Positions 26,000 through 34,976 of a stretch of DNA of 64,000 nt are shown here, piece by piece; the first letter of the stretch is position 1, and each line of letters starts with the position of its first letter. A program made the position numbers and the translations under genes. The notes under the pieces are model-generated. The model was not told the DNA's origin, did no database searches, and saw only the letters and a list, made by a program, of their open reading frames with translations. The stretch is from an uncultured Clostridium sp. Lineage in GTDB: Bacteria; Bacillota; Clostridia; Lachnospirales; Lachnospiraceae. Location: contig UQMJ01000001.1 in assembly GCA_900542035.1 (NCBI GenBank), positions 221,660 through 285,659 of the forward strand, in the 5' to 3' direction.

Positions 26000-26815
26000 T
26001 CAGATGGTAACCGGTGTTCTGGAATTGCTTCGGTACTGAGAAGGGGTCTGGCTGCATTGCTTTTTGAAAAAACGGATAAAGTGGCTTTCATCGTAGAATT
26101 TAAGCTGTTCACTGATCGCTCGAATAGGGATATCCGTATTTTGAAGCAGGAAACAGGCTTTCATAAATTTGAGTTTGTGATAGTATTCTACTGCGCCACA
26201 TCCGAATTCTTCACGAACTAAACGCTCCAGATGAGTCTTACTGAGATCTAAATGATGACACATATCAGATAGGGTAAGATTTAAACATTCATCTTGTACC
26301 ACCATATCTAAAAAACGTTCTCGAAAATTTTTGTTAGAAGAATCTGCTGCCTGTTCTAAAAAAGAAAGAACTAGGGACTCTGCGCTGTTTTGCAGCCGCA
26401 ATAGATTTAGGCGGGTTAAATCACGAACAGATTTAATAAGCTCTTCATATTTAGCTGGAAGCATATTCATATTAACGATCGAAAAACCAGTTGGGAAGAT
26501 TTGACAGATTAAACTGCATAGCTCTTCCTTTTCTTTTTGGTTTAAGATATCAACTCCGATCTGACTATATCCTTTTTTTGAATGTAAGCTGTGAGGAATA
26601 GAGGGTGGGAGAATGACTGCCTGGTTTTCATACACAAAATAGGACTGTCCATCTAAAATAACTTCTAAAAGTCCTGCTGTTACAAAAATGACATGATAAA
26701 AATTATGACTATGAAGACGTAAATGAAAATCAGGCGGGCGTTTGATTACATGGATTACCCGAAGGGGAGAGGAAAGTGGAATCATAGCGCCAGTAAACAT
26801 ATCAAAACATTCCAT
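26000..26815 (-). CDS. AraC family transcriptional regulator of the glucuronide locus
   Basis: A 271-residue AraC regulator. Residues about 20-110 form a cupin with LRLHSHNFYHVIFVTAGL and ENQAVILPPSIPHSLH. The C-terminal double helix-turn-helix includes LSDMCHHLDLSKTHLERLVR and PIRAISEQLKFYDESHFIRF, then FKKQCSQTPSQYR. AAGGAG lies six bases before the ATG. It is divergent from the operon at 27057 and probably its activator. The gene is AT-rich, like the operon it faces. Confidence 0.92.
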   Translation of the reverse strand: MECFDMFTGAMIPLSSPLRVIHVIKRPPDFHLRLHSHNFYHVIFVTAGLLEVILDGQSYFVYENQAVILPPSIPHSLHSKKGYSQIGVDILNQKEKEELCSLICQIFPTGFSIVNMNMLPAKYEELIKSVRDLTRLNLLRLQNSAESLVLSFLEQAADSSNKNFRERFLDMVVQDECLNLTLSDMCHHLDLSKTHLERLVREEFGCGAVEYYHKLKFMKACFLLQNTDIPIRAISEQLKFYDESHFIRFFKKQCSQTPSQYRSNSRTPVTI

Positions 26816-26872
26816 AAAGCACTCCTTAAAAAGTAATGGTCTGATTTTACAATTATATGGGAAAATTGTGAA

Positions 26873-26901
26873 TTGAAAGGAAAATTCAGATCCGATATAA
26901 T
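26873..26901 (+). promoter_or_regulatory. Promoter of the glucuronide operon
   Basis: TTGAAA at 26873-26878 and TATAAT at 26896-26901 with 17 bases between. A 155-base AT-rich leader follows before the first gene; no terminator or known riboswitch is seen in it. Confidence 0.8.
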
Positions 26902-27056
26902 TGTCATAAAGTTATAGATTTAGAGAGAAAAGACATAAAAAATATACAAATTTCTTATATATATTTTCTATATATCTAATAATATAGTAAATATATAAAA
27001 ATATCAAGAAAAAGGAAGAAAAAAATCGGCAAAACGCAAAAAGGAGAGAAAATACA

Positions 27057-28241
27057 ATGAAAGGTATTTTGAATGGAGAACTCATACAGGTAAAGAAAAT
27101 TTCGCCAGATGATGAAGGGTATTACTTCTATGGTTATTATGATAATCTGGCATTTCATCCTGAAAAAAAGTTTCACTTATGTCATCGAGTTTCATTTATG
27201 GATAGGCTCCCAAAAGTTGGTGATGTATGCCAGCTTGGTGTTATTAATATGGAGACCAGGGAATTTATCCAGTTAGCACAGACGGAATCATGGAACTTTC
27301 AACAGGGTGCCATGCTTTCTTGGAATCCGGCAAATAGTGACGAAATCATCTATAATGTTTTCGAAGAGGGGAAGTACAAGGCTGTAATAAAAAATTTGAA
27401 AAATAACACAGTGCGCTATATGGATAGGCCGGTGGCAAATGTTTCTCCTGATGGCAAATGGGGACTGTCCATAAATATGAATCGTATTTATGATTTTCGT
27501 CCTGGTTATGGATACTGTAATATAGAAGATCCATGGAAGAATGTAAATGCTCCGGCAGAGGACGGTGTTTTCCTGGTAAATATGGAAACGGGAAAAAGCG
27601 ATCAGATTATTTCATACGAGCAGCTGGCAGAAATTTATAATTATAAAGATGACCACAAAATAGATTGGAAGATCACAATTAACCATATTACTTTTAATCG
27701 GGAATCTAACCGATTTCTTTTTCTGGTAAGATATTTTCCAGAAGAAGGAAAAGAATGGAAAACGGGATTGGGAACCAGTGATTTGCAGGGAAATATATAT
27801 AAGTTAAGAAATTATACCTATGCATCCCATTACTATTGGGGAAAACAGGGAAAACTTTTGATTTATGCAGACTGTGGGGTAGGAGCTGGCTTATATGAAT
27901 TAAAAGATAAAAGTCAGGAATACAGAATTTTTGATAAGAAGATGTTTTTTGAAGATATTCATTGCAGCTATTCGCCGGATGGACAATGGATTATTGGAGA
28001 TGGCTATCAGGACGATCAGGATTACCGACCATTATATCTCTATAATATTGAAAGTGGAAAAGGGATGGTAATTGGAAGGTTTTATTCTCCAAAGCCGGAT
28101 TGTACGGATATTCGCTGCGATCTTCACTGTCGCTGGAATCTAGATGGAAAGAGTGTGTCAATGGATTCTATCCATGAAGGCAGACGAGGAGTATATTTAG
28201 TAGAATTGGAACAGGCAATGAAACATATAAAAGAATGCTAA
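27057..28241 (+). CDS. Uncharacterised TolB-like beta-propeller protein
   Basis: A 394-residue cytoplasmic protein (no signal peptide) built of repeated short beta segments. It has NVSPDGKWGLSINMN near residue 130 and SPDGQWIIGDGYQDDQDY near 305, as in PD40/TolB propeller blades. Other marks are YYFYGYYDNLAFHPE, SWNFQQGAMLSWNPAN and several histidine sites (TINHITFN, YASHYYWG, DIHCSYSPDG, CDLHCRWNLDGK). Such histidines inside a propeller recall PL22 oligogalacturonate lyases in architecture only; no direct homology is claimed. First gene of an operon with a sugar ABC importer and a beta-glucuronidase, so a role on the imported uronide is likely. AAGGAGAG precedes the ATG. Confidence 0.6.
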   Translation: MKGILNGELIQVKKISPDDEGYYFYGYYDNLAFHPEKKFHLCHRVSFMDRLPKVGDVCQLGVINMETREFIQLAQTESWNFQQGAMLSWNPANSDEIIYNVFEEGKYKAVIKNLKNNTVRYMDRPVANVSPDGKWGLSINMNRIYDFRPGYGYCNIEDPWKNVNAPAEDGVFLVNMETGKSDQIISYEQLAEIYNYKDDHKIDWKITINHITFNRESNRFLFLVRYFPEEGKEWKTGLGTSDLQGNIYKLRNYTYASHYYWGKQGKLLIYADCGVGAGLYELKDKSQEYRIFDKKMFFEDIHCSYSPDGQWIIGDGYQDDQDYRPLYLYNIESGKGMVIGRFYSPKPDCTDIRCDLHCRWNLDGKSVSMDSIHEGRRGVYLVELEQAMKHIKEC

Positions 28242-28253
28242 GGAGGAAGAAAC

Positions 28254-29615
28254 ATGAGAAAACAAAACAGGATTGCATTAATGCTTGCAGTAGCAATGTG
28301 TATGACAACGGCTTGCGGACAGAGTGAAAACCCGCAGGAATCTGTCGGCCAAGAAGCTTCTAACGCTGTAGAAGCGGATACTTCAGCAGAGAGCAGCCAG
28401 ACGGCAAACAAGGAAGAACCAGTTAAGATTACCATCTGGTATGAGGGAAATGATTCCAGACTTCCATTTTTTAAAGCTGCAGAAGCAGAAATGCAGAAGG
28501 ATTATCCGAACTATTCAATAGAGGCGATTACGTTTGATAATGCGACATTAACAACAAAGGCACTCCAGGCCGTTACCACAACTGGTGGGGTTGATCTGAT
28601 TTTTAATGAGGCTTCCCGTCTTTTAGTAACTCATCAGCAGTCCGGAGGTGGTTTTGAAGATTTAAATGAGGTTTTGAAAAATACACCAAACCATGAGGTG
28701 GTAACAGAAAGCGATAGGAAAATTATCTCTGCAGACGGTCAGTTGATTGCATTCCCGATTAACCGTTCCGTAAATGGATTAGGATATCGTACCGATGTAG
28801 AAGGCGTTGAAGTGACAGAGGATAAATTGCCTAATACATTTGAAAACTTTACTGCATTAGGACAGGAATATGAAGATGCAGGTCTCTCAGGATTTACACT
28901 TCATTTAGGTACAGACCCTGGACAGGTATTTAATCTGTTTTTAACAGGAGGAAATGGAATTTCAGATGTGTGGTTAAATAGTACTCCGGAAAGCCAGATT
29001 GAGAAAAATGCAGAATATTTTGAAAAAGTTATTTCCTTATATGCAGGAGAAAATGCTATTTGGGATAAGGATGCGATTAACGAAGACTTTGCGGCAATGT
29101 ATACCAAGATCCAAAGCGGCAGCGTTGGTATGTTCCGAGTAGGAAACTGGAATGCAGCAGGATGGGATAAACCAGACAGCGGTGTCGGAGAGTACGAAGT
29201 AACAACCTGGCCATCTTTTGGAGCAGGTAAGGAAAGTGGTCTTTTATTAGGCGGAGTAAGAGGAATTGCAATGCCAAAGAATGCGCCGGAAAAAGAAGCT
29301 GCTAAGATCTATCTTTCATATTGCTTATCAGAAGCTGCACAGCAGGCCAGTTTTGAAACTATGGGATCTTGTATGGACTACAGTGTAGTAGACAAAGATA
29401 AATTATCTAAAAACCAGAAGATTTTCTTTGATGAGAGCATTCCGACTTATCCAGCAGATTCCTATAACGGTGTATTTGCTTATTATCCAGAATTACTGGA
29501 GACCTATGAAAAAGGCCTTATGAAAGCATTTAATGCAAAAGGAGAAGAAGAAATCAAAGCTTGCGTAGAAGAACTTCATGCCAATGTCCAGAGTGCGATA
29601 GAGGCGAACCAGTAG
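28254..29615 (+). CDS. Sugar ABC transporter substrate-binding lipoprotein
   Basis: A 453-residue extracellular solute-binding protein of family 1 (CUT1, MalE-like). The signal peptide ends in a lipobox around TTACG, followed by a Ser/Glu/Ala linker to about residue 55. The core opens with VKITIWYEGNDSRLPFF and includes GVRGIAMPKNAPEKEAAKIY, the usual hinge segment of these proteins. It captures the glycoside outside the membrane for the two permeases that follow. GGAGGAAG precedes the ATG, 12 bases after the propeller gene. Confidence 0.92.
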   Translation: MRKQNRIALMLAVAMCMTTACGQSENPQESVGQEASNAVEADTSAESSQTANKEEPVKITIWYEGNDSRLPFFKAAEAEMQKDYPNYSIEAITFDNATLTTKALQAVTTTGGVDLIFNEASRLLVTHQQSGGGFEDLNEVLKNTPNHEVVTESDRKIISADGQLIAFPINRSVNGLGYRTDVEGVEVTEDKLPNTFENFTALGQEYEDAGLSGFTLHLGTDPGQVFNLFLTGGNGISDVWLNSTPESQIEKNAEYFEKVISLYAGENAIWDKDAINEDFAAMYTKIQSGSVGMFRVGNWNAAGWDKPDSGVGEYEVTTWPSFGAGKESGLLLGGVRGIAMPKNAPEKEAAKIYLSYCLSEAAQQASFETMGSCMDYSVVDKDKLSKNQKIFFDESIPTYPADSYNGVFAYYPELLETYEKGLMKAFNAKGEEEIKACVEELHANVQSAIEANQ

Positions 29616-29647
29616 AAGTATGGCAGCAGAATATGGGGTTGATTTAG

Positions 29648-30526
29648 ATGAAAATTCTTAAAAAATATTGGATGTTGTATTGCTGTATCGGGGTATTTGC
29701 AGTGCTATCCATTGTATTCGGTGTATATCCTATGATCAGCAGTATGTATTACTCGTTTTTTAAAGGGAATACCATCCTGACTGAACCGGTATTTGTTGGC
29801 TTTCAAAATTATATCAAATTATTTTCAGATTCGTATTTTTGGGATTCCTTCCAGGTTACCGTACTATTTACTGTAATCAGTGTTCCTTTGAATATGGTAA
29901 TGGCTCTTATACTTGCCCAATTGCTTAACTGCAGAGGTTTGAATGAAAAAGCTCAGCTTTTGTTTAAACTGGCAATTTTCGTTCCTTTTATTACGCCAGA
30001 TGTAGTAAGCTCGGTAGTATGGAAACAGTTCTTTAATTCCAATGGAGCGATGAACAGTCTGCTGGAACTTATGGGGTTAGAACCGGTAGGATGGTTGACA
30101 GAGGCATCTCTTGCTATAGGAGTTCTGGCATTTGTAGAATTATGGAAGCACGTAGGACTATATACGATTATCTTTTTAACTAATTATCAGCTGATTGACA
30201 GAAGTATGTATGAGGCAGCAACAACGGATGGTGCCAATGCCTGGCAAACATATTTCTACATTACCCTTCCATCTTTAAAACCAGCTTTTGTATTAAACGG
30301 AGCATATGCGGTCATTCAATTTTTAAAGACCTATACGGTATCCAGAATCATCACATTTGGCGGACCGAATTATGCGACAAATTTCCTTTCATATTATGCG
30401 TACAGCAAGTATGAAAAGATGGACTTTGGATCCGCTACAGCAATTGCCACATTCTTGTTTTTATTGATTGCGTTGCTGACGTTAGCAGGTTCGAAAATAG
30501 GGAGGCATTTGAATGAAAACAAATAA
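29648..30526 (+). CDS. Sugar ABC transporter permease (MalF/UgpA-like)
   Basis: A 292-residue permease with six helices. The N-terminal segment VFGVYPMISSMYYSFF and the ATPase-coupling loop YEAATTDGANAWQTYFYITL (EAA motif) are typical of the first CUT1 permease. Its 3' end overlaps the next permease gene by 14 bases. No ATPase gene lies in the operon; a shared MsmX-type ATPase elsewhere is probably used, as is usual for CUT1 importers of Firmicutes. Confidence 0.93.
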   Translation: MKILKKYWMLYCCIGVFAVLSIVFGVYPMISSMYYSFFKGNTILTEPVFVGFQNYIKLFSDSYFWDSFQVTVLFTVISVPLNMVMALILAQLLNCRGLNEKAQLLFKLAIFVPFITPDVVSSVVWKQFFNSNGAMNSLLELMGLEPVGWLTEASLAIGVLAFVELWKHVGLYTIIFLTNYQLIDRSMYEAATTDGANAWQTYFYITLPSLKPAFVLNGAYAVIQFLKTYTVSRIITFGGPNYATNFLSYYAYSKYEKMDFGSATAIATFLFLLIALLTLAGSKIGRHLNENK

Positions 30527-31364
30527 AGCGGTTACAGTCTTGGTTTATGCTTTGCTTACCATTATTTCTTTTATTATGATTTATCCATTTCTGTGGATGT
30601 TGTTTGGATCTTTTAAAACCAATCAGGATTTGATCCAAAACCCTTTATCACTGCTGCCAGAAAAATGGGTTTTAAGTGGATGGCAGGGGATTATGACATT
30701 GTCCGGCAATTCACTTTGGCATTATTTTAAAAATAGTATTATCATTGCTGTGGGAAGCACGCTTATAGTCGTGCTTGCCACCTCCCTTGGAGGATATGCC
30801 CTTTACCGTAAAAAAGATCTTCCAGGTTTCCGTTTGATAGAAAGTTCTTTTACGGTCAGTCTGATGTATCCGGCAGTTCTGCTGCTGATTCCGCTGTATG
30901 TAATGGTAGTCCAGTTAAAGCTTTACGGTACAGGAAACTTCTGGGGAATTATCCTGGCCTCGTCTACAGGTGCGTGGGGAGCGGCACTGCCGTTCTTCCT
31001 GTTTCGTAACTTCTTCCAATCACTGCCGTATGAGTTGATTGAAGCGGCAACGATTGATGGAGCATCAGAATTTCAGATATTTTTTAAAGTTGTGACACCT
31101 GTTATGTATCCGGTGTTTACTACAGCTACTTTAATTTCGTTTTTATCAAGCTGGGGCTTGTGGCTTCCGGTACTGATGTTATCCAAAGATATGAGCACCT
31201 ACAATATGGCAGCTATGCTGGTTAATTTGAATTCCGATTTGGGAGTAGATTTATCTATGACAGCAGCTCTTTCTACAGCTATTTCTTTACCGGTTGTACT
31301 GGTATTTTTAATCACGCAGAGAAAAGTAATGGATGGAATTGCAGCAGGAAGCGTAAAGGGATGA
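30513..31364 (+). CDS. Sugar ABC transporter permease (MalG/UgpE-like)
   Basis: A 283-residue second CUT1 permease with six helices. FLWMLFGSFKTNQDLIQNPL near the N-terminus and the EAA loop ELIEAATIDGASEFQIFFKV are diagnostic. It overlaps the preceding permease gene and is followed 35 bases later by the glucuronidase gene. The ATG follows GGGAGGCATTTGA. Confidence 0.93.
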   Translation: MKTNKAVTVLVYALLTIISFIMIYPFLWMLFGSFKTNQDLIQNPLSLLPEKWVLSGWQGIMTLSGNSLWHYFKNSIIIAVGSTLIVVLATSLGGYALYRKKDLPGFRLIESSFTVSLMYPAVLLLIPLYVMVVQLKLYGTGNFWGIILASSTGAWGAALPFFLFRNFFQSLPYELIEAATIDGASEFQIFFKVVTPVMYPVFTTATLISFLSSWGLWLPVLMLSKDMSTYNMAAMLVNLNSDLGVDLSMTAALSTAISLPVVLVFLITQRKVMDGIAAGSVKG

Positions 31365-31399
31365 CGAATTGGATCGTAAAAATTGGAGGAAGATGAGAA

Positions 31400-33172
31400 A
31401 TGAATCGAATGAAAGAAGATTATGATGACATTTTAAATTTGGATTTTGATGTAAAGAATCAGATTCCCTACTTAGGATGGGGAACCCTTTTAGGATATTA
31501 TAATCGTCCGGTTGAAAAACTGGATGGTACGTGGGGATTTACACCAGACGTATTCCGTACATTAACACGAAAAAGGTTATATAAACCTTTTGGAAAAGAC
31601 GATAAGGGAAGAACAATTCCTACGGATTTTGATTTTTCACAATTAGAAAAAGTGCAGGTACCAGGCTGCTGGAACTGCATGAATGAAAGATACTGGTATT
31701 ATGAGGGAGAAGTTGTATACAGCAGGAATTTTGTCTATGATAGAGATACGAAAGACAAACGGGTATTTTTAAGGATCGGAGCAGCCAATTACGAGTGTCG
31801 GATTTGGCTGAATGGAGAGCTGGTAGGAAGACACAGAGGTGGTTTTACTCCTTTTTGTGCTGAAATTACAGATGCATTAGAGAAAGAAAATCACCTGATT
31901 ATTACAGTCAATAATCGAAGAGAAAAAGAGCAGATTCCTTCTGCTACTTATGATTGGTTTAACTATGGCGGAATCTATCGTTCTATAGAACTTCTTACCG
32001 TGCCAAAAGAATTCATTCAGAACTTTACGGCAGAACTGGTTCCGGATGACACATATGAACACATTCGTTTTACAGCGTGGCTGGGAGAAAAGAAGGCTGG
32101 AAAAACCTGTAAGTTTGTAATAGCAGAACTTGGAATTGAAGCTCAGGCAGAAACAGATGATAAAGGAAAGGCCCAGATAACAGTAACAGCAAAGCCAACT
32201 CTTTGGAATTGTGAAAATCCATATCTCTACCAAGTAGAGGTATCCTGCGGTAAAGATAAGATAGCAGATAAGATTGGTTTCAGGCAGGTAAAAGTACAAG
32301 GGACAGACATTCTCTTAAACGGAAAGAAGATTTATTTAAAGGGAGTATGCTGCCATGAAGAAAGCAAAGATACCGGTCGTATTCATACAGATGAGGAGAG
32401 AATGGAAATCTTTCAGACTGCTAAGGAATTAGGATGTAATGCCCTGCGTCTGACTCATTATCCGCACAGCCAGCGGATGGCAATGATGGCAGATGAACTG
32501 GGAATCCTTTTGTGGGAGGAAATTCCAGTATATTGGGCCTTAGATTTTAATAATCCAGACACGTACCAGAATGCAGAGAACCAGCTTTGTGAACTGATTA
32601 CCAGAGATAGAAACAGAGCCAGTGTGATTATCTGGAGCGTAGGAAATGAAAATCCAGATACAGAAGACAGGTTGAGTTTTATGAGAAGGCTGACAGAAGT
32701 CTGCAGGGAAATGGATGATACCCGTTTGGTCAGCGCGGCCTGTCTCGTTGATGTGAATATAATGCAGGTACATGACAGATTGAGCCAGTATGTAGATGTA
32801 GTGGCATTTAATGAGTATTATGGATGGTATTATAGAGATTACGAAGGCCTTAAAACTATTTTGGATAATACAGACCTTGGGAAACCACTGGTGATAACCG
32901 AGACCGGCGCAGGGGCAAAAGCCGAACACTTTGGCGGGGAAGAGGAACTTTTTACAGAAGAACACCAGGAAAAAGTCTATAAAAAGCAAATCGCGTTCAC
33001 AGACGGAAAGATTCAAGGATTATTCCCATGGGTATTGTATGATTTTATTTCTCCAATCCGTATGTATCCGCTCCAGGAAGGGAAAAACAGCAAAGGACTG
33101 ATTGCCATGGACAAAACTTATAAAAAGAAGGCCTTTTACGTGCTGCAGGAATATTACCGGAATAAGGAATAA
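31400..33172 (+). CDS. Glycoside hydrolase family 2, beta-glucuronidase type
   Basis: A 590-residue GH2 enzyme: sugar-binding jelly roll (about residues 20-180), immunoglobulin-like domain (180-270) and TIM barrel (275-590). The acid/base is Glu417 in IIWSVGNENPD and the nucleophile is Glu501 in VITETGAGA. Near the end Asn563-Ser-Lys565-Gly matches the NxK motif by which bacterial beta-glucuronidases recognise the glucuronate carboxylate; E. coli UidA has Glu413, Glu504 and Asn566/Lys568, very similar positions. No signal peptide, so it cleaves imported glucuronides in the cytoplasm. GGAGGAAG precedes the ATG. Its stop codon lies inside the 7-bp target duplication of the element at 33174. A galacturonidase remains possible. 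Confidence 0.88.
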   Translation: MNRMKEDYDDILNLDFDVKNQIPYLGWGTLLGYYNRPVEKLDGTWGFTPDVFRTLTRKRLYKPFGKDDKGRTIPTDFDFSQLEKVQVPGCWNCMNERYWYYEGEVVYSRNFVYDRDTKDKRVFLRIGAANYECRIWLNGELVGRHRGGFTPFCAEITDALEKENHLIITVNNRREKEQIPSATYDWFNYGGIYRSIELLTVPKEFIQNFTAELVPDDTYEHIRFTAWLGEKKAGKTCKFVIAELGIEAQAETDDKGKAQITVTAKPTLWNCENPYLYQVEVSCGKDKIADKIGFRQVKVQGTDILLNGKKIYLKGVCCHEESKDTGRIHTDEERMEIFQTAKELGCNALRLTHYPHSQRMAMMADELGILLWEEIPVYWALDFNNPDTYQNAENQLCELITRDRNRASVIIWSVGNENPDTEDRLSFMRRLTEVCREMDDTRLVSAACLVDVNIMQVHDRLSQYVDVVAFNEYYGWYYRDYEGLKTILDNTDLGKPLVITETGAGAKAEHFGGEEELFTEEHQEKVYKKQIAFTDGKIQGLFPWVLYDFISPIRMYPLQEGKNSKGLIAMDKTYKKKAFYVLQEYYRNKE

Positions 33173-33320
33173 AGTAACAGTTCAGTCATGTACCTTTTTA
33201 CCTAATTGTGACCAACAAGAAGCGTTTGGTATCTGTTCTATGAAGATTCAGACAGGAAAATTCTTATCAAAACAAGTTTTCCTGTCTGAATCTTCGCATG
33301 GCTGAATTGTTATGAATAAA
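33167..33320 (+). mobile_element. 140-bp MITE-like element with 7-bp target duplication
   Basis: The element at 33174-33313 is flanked by the direct repeat GAATAAA (33167-33173 and 33314-33320). Its ends are 17-base inverted repeats, GTAACAGTTCAGTCATG and ATAACAATTCAGCCATG (right end read as complement), identical at 14 of 17 positions; each difference is a G.T pair in a folded strand. Inside is a perfect 19-base inverted repeat (33242-33260 / 33277-33295, starting GAAGATTCAGACAGGAAAA) with a 16-base loop, and a small stem around 33211-33230. No open frame. It has the features of a non-autonomous transposable element; a structured RNA gene is the alternative. Confidence 0.75.
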
Positions 33321-33352
33321 TTTACAAATTACATATCTCCCCGAAAAACCGC

Positions 33353-33381
33353 TTGCCATATTTTTCACATTGGAGTAAAAT
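33353..33381 (+). promoter_or_regulatory. Sigma-A promoter for gpmI
   Basis: TTGCCA at 33353-33358 and TAAAAT at 33376-33381 with a 17-base spacer, 43 bases before the gpmI start and just downstream of the MITE-like element. Confidence 0.75.
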
Positions 33382-33423
33382 AATCTCCAAAGAGCCTTAT
33401 ATTCTGAAAGGAGATTATTGAGA

Positions 33424-34965
33424 ATGAGCAAGAAACCAACCGTATTAATGATTCTTGACGGCTATGGCTTAAATGATAACTGCAGCCACAACGCAGTCTG
33501 CGAGGCAAAAACTCCAGTGATGGATCAGCTGATGAAGCAGTATCCGTTTGTAAAGGGCAATGCCAGCGGTATGGCAGTAGGACTTCCGGATGGCCAGATG
33601 GGCAACTCCGAGGTAGGTCATTTAAATATGGGCGCAGGCCGTATTGTATATCAGGAACTGACCCGTATTACCAAGTCCATCCAGGATGGCGATTTCTTTG
33701 AGATTCCGGCATTTAAAGAGGCAGCAGCAAACTGCAAAAAGCATGATTCCGCTCTGCACCTGTTCGGCCTGGTATCCGACGGCGGCGTACACAGCCACAT
33801 TACCCATATTTACGGCCTGTTAGAGCTGGCAAAAAGAGAAGGCCTTGAGAAGGTTTACGTTCACTGCTTCTTAGATGGACGCGATACCCCTCCGGCATCC
33901 GGCAAGGACTTTGTTGCCCAGTTAGAGGAAAAAATGGCGGAAATCGGCGTAGGCAAAGTGGCATCTGTAGCAGGACGTTACTATGCAATGGATCGTGACA
34001 AGAACTGGGATCGGGTACAGAAAGCATATGATGCGCTGACGAAGGGAGAAGGCGTTCCTGCTGAATCCGCAACTGCAGGCATCCAGGCTTCTTACGACCA
34101 GGAAAAATATGACGAGTTCGTAATGCCTACTGTTGTAATGGAAAACGGCGCTCCAGTGGCAACGATCAAGGATCATGATTCCGTTATTTTCTACAACTTC
34201 CGTCCAGACAGAGCAAGAGAGATTACCCGTGCATTCTGCGATGACGATTTTACCGGATTTGAGAGAGAAAAGAAGCTGGATTTAGTCTATGTCTGCTTTA
34301 CAGACTATGATGAAACCATTGCCAATAAGCTGGTTGCATTCCATAAAGAGAGCATTACCAATACCTTTGGCGAGTTCTTAGCAGCCAACAACATGACTCA
34401 GGCCAGAATCGCGGAGACAGAAAAGTACGCACACGTAACCTTCTTCTTTAACGGCGGTATCGAAGAGCCAAACCCAGGCGAAGACCGTATCCTGGTAAAT
34501 TCCCCTAAGGAAGTTGCCACTTACGATTTAAAGCCGGAGATGAGCGCTCCTGAGGTATGCAACAAGTTAGTAGACGCAATCAAATCCGGCAGCTATGATG
34601 TGATTATCATCAACTTTGCAAATCCGGATATGGTTGGCCACACTGGTGTGGAAAATGCTGCAATCCAGGCCATTGAGACAGTAGACGCCTGCGTAGGACG
34701 TGCAGTAGAGGCAGTAAAGGAAATGGACGGCGTTCTGTTTATCTGTGCAGACCACGGAAATGCAGAGCAGTTAGTCGATTACAATACCGGCGAACCATGG
34801 ACTGCCCATACTACCAATCCGGTTCCATTTATTCTGGTAAATGCAGATCCGGCATATAAGTTAAGAGAGGGCGGCTGTCTTGCAGACATTGCTCCGACCT
34901 TAATTGAGCTGATGGGCTTAGAACAGCCCAAAGAAATGACTGGAAAGTCTTTATTAGTAAAATAA
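33424..34965 (+). CDS. gpmI: 2,3-bisphosphoglycerate-independent phosphoglycerate mutase
   Basis: A 513-residue glycolytic enzyme that interconverts 3- and 2-phosphoglycerate through a phosphoserine intermediate. The N-terminal VLMILDGYGLND and the segment DGQMGNSEVGHLNMGAGR contain the metal ligands and the catalytic serine. HCFLDGRDTPP, FNFRPDRARE, VCFTDYDE and ICADHGNAEQL, then AHTTNPVPF, complete the alkaline-phosphatase-type dimetal site. Length is normal for the family. The ATG is chosen over a TTG six bases upstream, with AAAGGAG preceding. High use of preferred codons fits a strongly expressed gene. Confidence 0.97.
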   Translation: MSKKPTVLMILDGYGLNDNCSHNAVCEAKTPVMDQLMKQYPFVKGNASGMAVGLPDGQMGNSEVGHLNMGAGRIVYQELTRITKSIQDGDFFEIPAFKEAAANCKKHDSALHLFGLVSDGGVHSHITHIYGLLELAKREGLEKVYVHCFLDGRDTPPASGKDFVAQLEEKMAEIGVGKVASVAGRYYAMDRDKNWDRVQKAYDALTKGEGVPAESATAGIQASYDQEKYDEFVMPTVVMENGAPVATIKDHDSVIFYNFRPDRAREITRAFCDDDFTGFEREKKLDLVYVCFTDYDETIANKLVAFHKESITNTFGEFLAANNMTQARIAETEKYAHVTFFFNGGIEEPNPGEDRILVNSPKEVATYDLKPEMSAPEVCNKLVDAIKSGSYDVIIINFANPDMVGHTGVENAAIQAIETVDACVGRAVEAVKEMDGVLFICADHGNAEQLVDYNTGEPWTAHTTNPVPFILVNADPAYKLREGGCLADIAPTLIELMGLEQPKEMTGKSLLVK

Positions 34966-34976
34966 TAAAATAAAAA

